NCBI RefSeq assembly: GCF_036488675.1
Contig: NZ_CP133148.1
Location: 1 to 64,000, forward strand
Length of the DNA: 64,000 nt
Source of the DNA: Sinorhizobium chiapasense
Lineage (GTDB): Bacteria; Pseudomonadota; Alphaproteobacteria; Rhizobiales; Rhizobiaceae
Reading direction: 5' to 3'
Position numbers and translations under genes: made by a program. Shown here one piece after another: positions 60,345-64,000 of the stretch (its first letter is position 1; each line of letters begins with the position of its first letter). Below the pieces are notes generated by a model. It ran no database searches. It saw only the letters and a list, made by a program, of their open reading frames with translations, and was not told the origin of the DNA.

Positions 60345-61280
60345 TTGCCGCTTCGCATCATTTTCATGGGAACGCCGGAATTCTCCGTGCCGACGCTTGT
60401 CGCACTCGCCGAGGCAGGCCATGAGATCGCAGCTGTCTATACGCAGCCACCGCGTCCCGGCGGGCGGCGCGGTCTCGACCTGCAGAAATCGCCGGTCCAC
60501 CAGGCCGCCGAACTTCTCGGCATACCCGTTCTGACCCCGCCGAACTTCAAGGACGCCGATGATCGCGAAGCCTTCGCCAAGTTCAATGCCGACGTCGCCG
60601 TCGTCGTCGCCTACGGCCTGCTGCTGCCCGGGGAGATTCTCCAGGGAACAAAGCACGGCTGCTACAACGGACACGCGTCGCTCCTGCCGCGCTGGCGGGG
60701 GGCGGCACCCATCCAGCGCGCAATCATGGCCGGCGACCACGAGACCGGCATGATGGTGATGAAGATGGACAAGGGGCTCGACACCGGCCCGGTCGCACTC
60801 ACCAAGGCCGTTGCGATCGGCGAGACGATGACTGCTGGTGAGCTGCACGACAAGCTGATGCAGGTCGGGGCGGCCTTGATGAAGGAGGCGATGGCGAAGC
60901 TCGAACTGGGTGATCTGCCACTGACGCCGCAACCCGCAGAAGGGGCGGTCTACGCTGCCAAGATCAGCAAGGCGGAGACCCGGATCGATTTCACCAAGCC
61001 GGCGGGCGAGGTGCACAATCATATACGCGGCCTTTCACCTTTTCCCGGGGCGTGGTTCGAGCTGACGATCGCTGGAAAGCCGGAGCGCATAAAGGTGCTG
61101 AATTCCGAGAAAGCCGCCGGAGCCGGCGCAGCGGGCACCGTCTTGGACGAGGCAATGACCATTGCCTGCGGCGAGGGGGTGGTGCGGCCGACCCGGTTGC
61201 AGAAGGCCGGCGGCAAGCCGCTTGCGGTCGCCGAGTTCCTGCGCGGAACGCTCGTCGCTCGCGGCACGAGGATCGCCTGA
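60345..61280 (+). CDS. fmt: Methionyl-tRNA formyltransferase
   Basis: Formylates initiator Met-tRNA using 10-formyl-THF. With the TTG start at 60345 ([13 protein letters not shown]) the protein has 311 residues, the usual length. It has the formyl-transfer motif [16 protein letters not shown] with Asn108 and His110, and Asp146 in [19 protein letters not shown] is nine bases upstream of the TTG. The frame is open back to 60216 through the RIME-like element, but that is not coding. Its TGA stop overlaps the truA start by one base. Confidence 0.94.
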   Translation: MPLRIIFMGTPEFSVPTLVALAEAGHEIAAVYTQPPRPGGRRGLDLQKSPVHQAAELLGIPVLTPPNFKDADDREAFAKFNADVAVVVAYGLLLPGEILQGTKHGCYNGHASLLPRWRGAAPIQRAIMAGDHETGMMVMKMDKGLDTGPVALTKAVAIGETMTAGELHDKLMQVGAALMKEAMAKLELGDLPLTPQPAEGAVYAAKISKAETRIDFTKPAGEVHNHIRGLSPFPGAWFELTIAGKPERIKVLNSEKAAGAGAAGTVLDEAMTIACGEGVVRPTRLQKAGGKPLAVAEFLRGTLVARGTRIA

Positions 61281-62023
61281 TGCCGCGCTATCGCCTCACC
61301 GTCGAATACGACGGCTCCGACTATGTCGGCTGGCAGCGTCAGGAAAACGGTCCGTCCGTCCAGGGCGCGATCGAGAAGGCGATCCTGTCGCTGACCGGAG
61401 AAACAGTGTCCGTGCGCGGGGCGGGACGCACCGATTCCGGCGTCCATGCCATGGGCCAGGTGGCGCATGCGGACCTCACGCGCGAATGGAAGACGCACAC
61501 CTTGCGCAACGCGCTCAATGCGCATCTCACGCTTGCCGGCGAACGTGTCTCGATTCTCGACGCACTTGAGGCGCCGCCGGATTTCGACGCGCGTTTCTCG
61601 GCGGTGCGCCGCCACTATCTCTATCGCATCATCTCACGCCGTTCGCCGCTGGCGCTCGAAGCAAGGCGCGCTTGGTGGGTGCCGAAAACGCTCGACCATG
61701 AGACCATGCATGAGGCCGCACAAAGATTGGTCGGCCACCACGATTTCACGACCTTCCGCTCCGCCCACTGCCAGGCGGCGAGCCCGCTGCGCACGCTTGA
61801 TCGGCTCGACGTGACGCGAGCGGGGGATCTCATCGAGATCCGCGCGACGGCCCAGAGCTTTCTGCACAACCAGATTCGCTCCTTCGCCGGTTCGCTGAAG
61901 CTGGTTGGCGAGGGCAAGTGGACGCCGGACGATCTGCAGGCGGCGCTCGAAGCGCGCGATCGAAAGGCCTGTGGGCCGGTCGCGCCCCCGGACGGCCTCT
62001 ACTTCATGCAGGTCGATTATTGA
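61280..62023 (+). CDS. truA: tRNA pseudouridine synthase A
   Basis: Forms pseudouridine at positions 38-40 of tRNA anticodon arms. The 247-residue protein has the [12 protein letters not shown] opening and catalytic Asp52 in the GRTDSGVHA motif, and [12 protein letters not shown] near the C-terminus. Its ATG uses the last base of the fmt stop (TGATG), so the two are translationally coupled. The next gene is convergent. Confidence 0.97.
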   Translation: MPRYRLTVEYDGSDYVGWQRQENGPSVQGAIEKAILSLTGETVSVRGAGRTDSGVHAMGQVAHADLTREWKTHTLRNALNAHLTLAGERVSILDALEAPPDFDARFSAVRRHYLYRIISRRSPLALEARRAWWVPKTLDHETMHEAAQRLVGHHDFTTFRSAHCQAASPLRTLDRLDVTRAGDLIEIRATAQSFLHNQIRSFAGSLKLVGEGKWTPDDLQAALEARDRKACGPVAPPDGLYFMQVDY

Positions 62024-62054
62024 CCTTGGCCAAACGCAGCACTGAGACGCTTCG

Positions 62055-62651
62055 CTAGCCCGGAACGAGACCAAAGAAACGCTGCAGAAACTCGCCGATC
62101 ATCATCGACGGCAGCAGGAAGAGTGCCGTCAACGCGGTTGCCAGCAAAGTCTGGTTGCCGGTGACCGTGCGCAGAAGCCGGAAGAGCAAGGCAACGCTTA
62201 CGATCAGCAACAAGAGCCAAATCAGGCTAGTCAGTCCCTGGCTGCCCGGGACCAGCAGACGGATCGCGGCTGGCAGCGCCATGGCATAGGAGAGCGGCAC
62301 CGAGAGCCAATTGGTGGTAACGATCACCGGCACCACAAAAATCGTAAAACCCAGCGGCCGGGAGAGGATGACGATCAGGATGATAGGCAGCAGCCAGCTG
62401 GCGAGGTCGACGACAAGCAGCTTCAGGATGAAGCCGAAGCCGATCGTCGTGCCGGGCGGCATGGCCGAAAGATAATAGAGCCGCCAGGACGCCCAGGTCA
62501 CGGCGATCGCCGGCAGAGACCAGAGTATTGCCGCAAACGAACGCCACAGGCCGCTTTCGCTGAAATCCAGCCAGCGGAAGCCCTCGCGGTTGCCCTGGAT
62601 GAGCAGCCATAGCCCTTTGACGTAGGTGAGGACCTCGTCAAGCAGCGGCAT
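62055..62651 (-). CDS. Conserved membrane protein of unknown function
   Basis: A 198-residue protein with about five transmembrane helices (roughly 38-60, 70-98, 100-125, 138-160 and 168-190) after an amphipathic N-terminus ([20 protein letters not shown]). I do not recognise a named family; it loosely resembles Yip1-like membrane proteins. Its start overlaps the 3' end of dapE by 14 bases, so it is coupled to dapE and probably cotranscribed. Convergent with truA. Confidence 0.75.
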   Translation of the reverse strand: MPLLDEVLTYVKGLWLLIQGNREGFRWLDFSESGLWRSFAAILWSLPAIAVTWASWRLYYLSAMPPGTTIGFGFILKLLVVDLASWLLPIILIVILSRPLGFTIFVVPVIVTTNWLSVPLSYAMALPAAIRLLVPGSQGLTSLIWLLLLIVSVALLFRLLRTVTGNQTLLATALTALFLLPSMMIGEFLQRFFGLVPG

Positions 62652-63831
62652 GACCGAACCAGCGGGCTATGAAGGTCTCGTAGATCCCGGTCAGGGTTTC
62701 GAGGTCGGCGACGGCAACGCGCTCGTCGACCATATGCATCGTCTGTCCGACCAGGCCGAATTCGACGACGGGGCAATAATCCTTGATGAAGCGAGCATCC
62801 GAGGTTCCGCCAGTGGTCGAAAGCTTCGGCTGGCGCCCGACGACGGCCTCGACCGCGCCGGAAAGCGAATCGATGAGGGCGTTGTTGCGCGTGAGGAACA
62901 CGTGGCTCGGACGCTCGTTCCAGACGATGTCGTAGCGGACCGGCGCGCGGTCGGGCCTGAGCTTGTCGCTCGCTGCGGCATGATCGAGCCTGGCGACAAT
63001 CTCCGCCATGAGGCTTTCGGCGGTCCAATTGTCGTTGAAGCGAATGTTGAAGCTGGCGATCGCCTTCGCCGGAATGACGTTGACGGCCGGATTGCCGACA
63101 TCGATGGTCGTGACCTCGAGGTTCGATGGCTGGAAGCTCTCGGTCCCGGTATCGAAGGGCGGGTCCATGAGGGCCTCGGTGAGCTTGAGGATGCCGCGCA
63201 CAGGATTGTCGGCGAGATGCGGATAGGCCGCGTGTCCCTGGACGCCATGAACGGTGATTCGGCCCGAGAGCGAGCCGCGCCGGCCGATCTTGATCATGTC
63301 GCCGAGTTCATCGGGATTGGTCGGCTCGCCGACGAGGCAGGCATCCCAGCGTTCGCCCTTCGCGGCCGCCCACTGAAGAAGCTTCACCGTGCCGTTGATG
63401 GCGGGGCCTTCCTCGTCGCCGGTGATCAGAAACGAGATCGATCCTTTCGGCGCGCCATGCTTCTCGACGTGGCGGGCGACCGCAGCCACGAAACAGGCGA
63501 TGCCGCCCTTCATATCGACGGCGCCGCGGCCATACATTTCGCCGCCGGCAATCGTTGCGGAGAAGGGCGGGTGGGTCCAGGCGGCTTCGTCGCCGACCGG
63601 CACAACGTCGGTATGCCCGGCGAACATCAGGTGCGGGCCATTGCTTCCAAGGCGCGCGTAGAGGTTTTCGATGTCCGGTGTTCCGGTGTCCTTCGCCACC
63701 ACACGGTCCACGGTGAAGCCGAGCGGCGTTAGCATCGCTTCGAGAGCGGCAAGCGCGCCGCCTTCGGCGGGTGTGACGGAGGGGCAGCGAATAAGGGTGG
63801 AAAGATTGGTGATCGGATCGGTGGACGTCAT
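62638..63831 (-). CDS. dapE: Succinyl-diaminopimelate desuccinylase
   Basis: Step in lysine and meso-diaminopimelate synthesis: hydrolyses N-succinyl-LL-DAP. The 397-residue M20 metallopeptidase-fold protein shows the metal ligands His73 and Asp106 ([18 protein letters not shown]), Asp75, the catalytic Glu140 with Glu141 ([12 protein letters not shown]) and the C-terminal [14 protein letters not shown] segment ([13 protein letters not shown]). The upstream gene on the minus strand, probably dapD, lies beyond the window, judging by the terminator at 63953. Confidence 0.97.
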   Translation of the reverse strand: MTSTDPITNLSTLIRCPSVTPAEGGALAALEAMLTPLGFTVDRVVAKDTGTPDIENLYARLGSNGPHLMFAGHTDVVPVGDEAAWTHPPFSATIAGGEMYGRGAVDMKGGIACFVAAVARHVEKHGAPKGSISFLITGDEEGPAINGTVKLLQWAAAKGERWDACLVGEPTNPDELGDMIKIGRRGSLSGRITVHGVQGHAAYPHLADNPVRGILKLTEALMDPPFDTGTESFQPSNLEVTTIDVGNPAVNVIPAKAIASFNIRFNDNWTAESLMAEIVARLDHAAASDKLRPDRAPVRYDIVWNERPSHVFLTRNNALIDSLSGAVEAVVGRQPKLSTTGGTSDARFIKDYCPVVEFGLVGQTMHMVDERVAVADLETLTGIYETFIARWFGHAAA

Positions 63832-63952
63832 CTATCGGAATGCCATCTGCGGGGCACGCAGGCCTTTGAGGTCGGAGGTTGCTGGTTTATCCGATCGAGT
63901 GTCGGCTGTCACGCGCGATGGCGAGGCTTGGCCGCCTCCGCAAAGCTCAAAG

Positions 63953-63978
63953 GGGCCGGACGCCATGGCGTCCGGCCC
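63953..63978 (-). terminator. Perfect palindrome, probable terminator of the upstream gene
   Basis: GGGCCGGACGCCA and TGGCGTCCGGCCC form a 26-bp perfect palindrome. On the minus strand it is followed by CTTTGAGC, a short U-run. It sits about 120 bases upstream of dapE and probably ends a minus-strand gene that lies outside the window. The rest of 63832-64000 shows nothing else. Confidence 0.6.
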
Positions 63979-64000
63979 GCAGGGAGCGCAGGGGGCAGGG

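Noticed and set aside
1..64000. tRNA, rRNA, CRISPR array, prophage or transposase genes
   Set aside because: Gaps were read for tRNA-like cloverleafs, regularly spaced repeats and integrase or transposase motifs; none was found. The repeated sequences are dispersed palindromes without spacers.

Overview
The window is about 64 kb of a GC-rich alphaproteobacterial chromosome. Gene content and order point to Ensifer/Sinorhizobium (order Hyphomicrobiales). The runs rpoN-hpf-ptsN behind lptCAB, olsB-tme-mutS-glnD-murJ-trpS, olsA-miaB-phoH-ybeY-corC-lnt-(XRE regulator)-metK-trmB and mcpX-rbsK-rmuC-def-fmt-truA-dapE match my memory of the S. meliloti chromosome. Rhizobium-type intergenic palindromes scattered through the window agree. 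There is no phage, plasmid, insertion sequence, CRISPR, rRNA or tRNA; this is almost entirely core chromosome.

Layout. 1-5 kb: dnaA, then a small accessory operon of a YCII/DGPF protein, an ECF42-type sigma factor, an SRPBCC protein and an NTF2-VOC fusion. 5-10 kb: hemW-rdgB-VOC-rph on the minus strand, diverging from the heat-shock pair hrcA and grpE. 10-13 kb: a sugar-lactone oxidase and an SDR dehydrogenase facing a LuxR-type regulator. 13-18.5 kb: ptsN, hpf, rpoN, lptB, lptA and lptC (nitrogen/phosphotransfer control and LPS export). 18.7-26.3 kb: sppA, ihfB, a LapA-like protein, a CoxG-like protein, two RNA methyltransferases, lspA and a hybrid histidine kinase. 26.5-45.5 kb: olsB, a candidate small RNA, tme, mutS, glnD, murJ, a VOC protein, trpS, a universal stress protein, a NifU-like protein, tsaB, rimI, olsA, miaB and phoH. 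45.7-52.4 kb: ybeY, corC, lnt, an XRE regulator, metK and trmB. 52.6-64 kb: DUF1150-hsp20, a nucleoside hydrolase, mcpX, rbsK, rmuC, def-fmt-truA, a membrane protein and dapE.

Functional themes. Both ornithine-lipid acyltransferase genes (olsB, olsA) are present 15 kb apart. Envelope biogenesis is well represented (lptABC, murJ, lspA, lnt, sppA, dapE). Translation and tRNA modification genes cluster (trpS, tsaB, rimI, miaB, trmB, def, fmt, truA, ybeY). Nitrogen control is represented by rpoN, ptsN and glnD. Heat-shock control appears as hrcA, grpE and an hsp20 gene whose 5' leader has a ROSE-type RNA thermometer hairpin.

The most interesting non-coding material is: the ROSE-like leader; a promoter-plus-terminator cassette behind olsB that looks like a small RNA gene; nine copies of a RIME-like mosaic element; and a second family of hairpin elements whose ends (TAGAGCA) coincide with the stop codons of rpoN, ihfB and a universal stress gene. 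One member of that second family is inserted, with an apparent CTA duplication, inside another repeat. I saw no wholly new multi-gene system; the ECF42 operon is the closest to an accessory system. All functional calls come from reading motifs and gene order; no database search was run.
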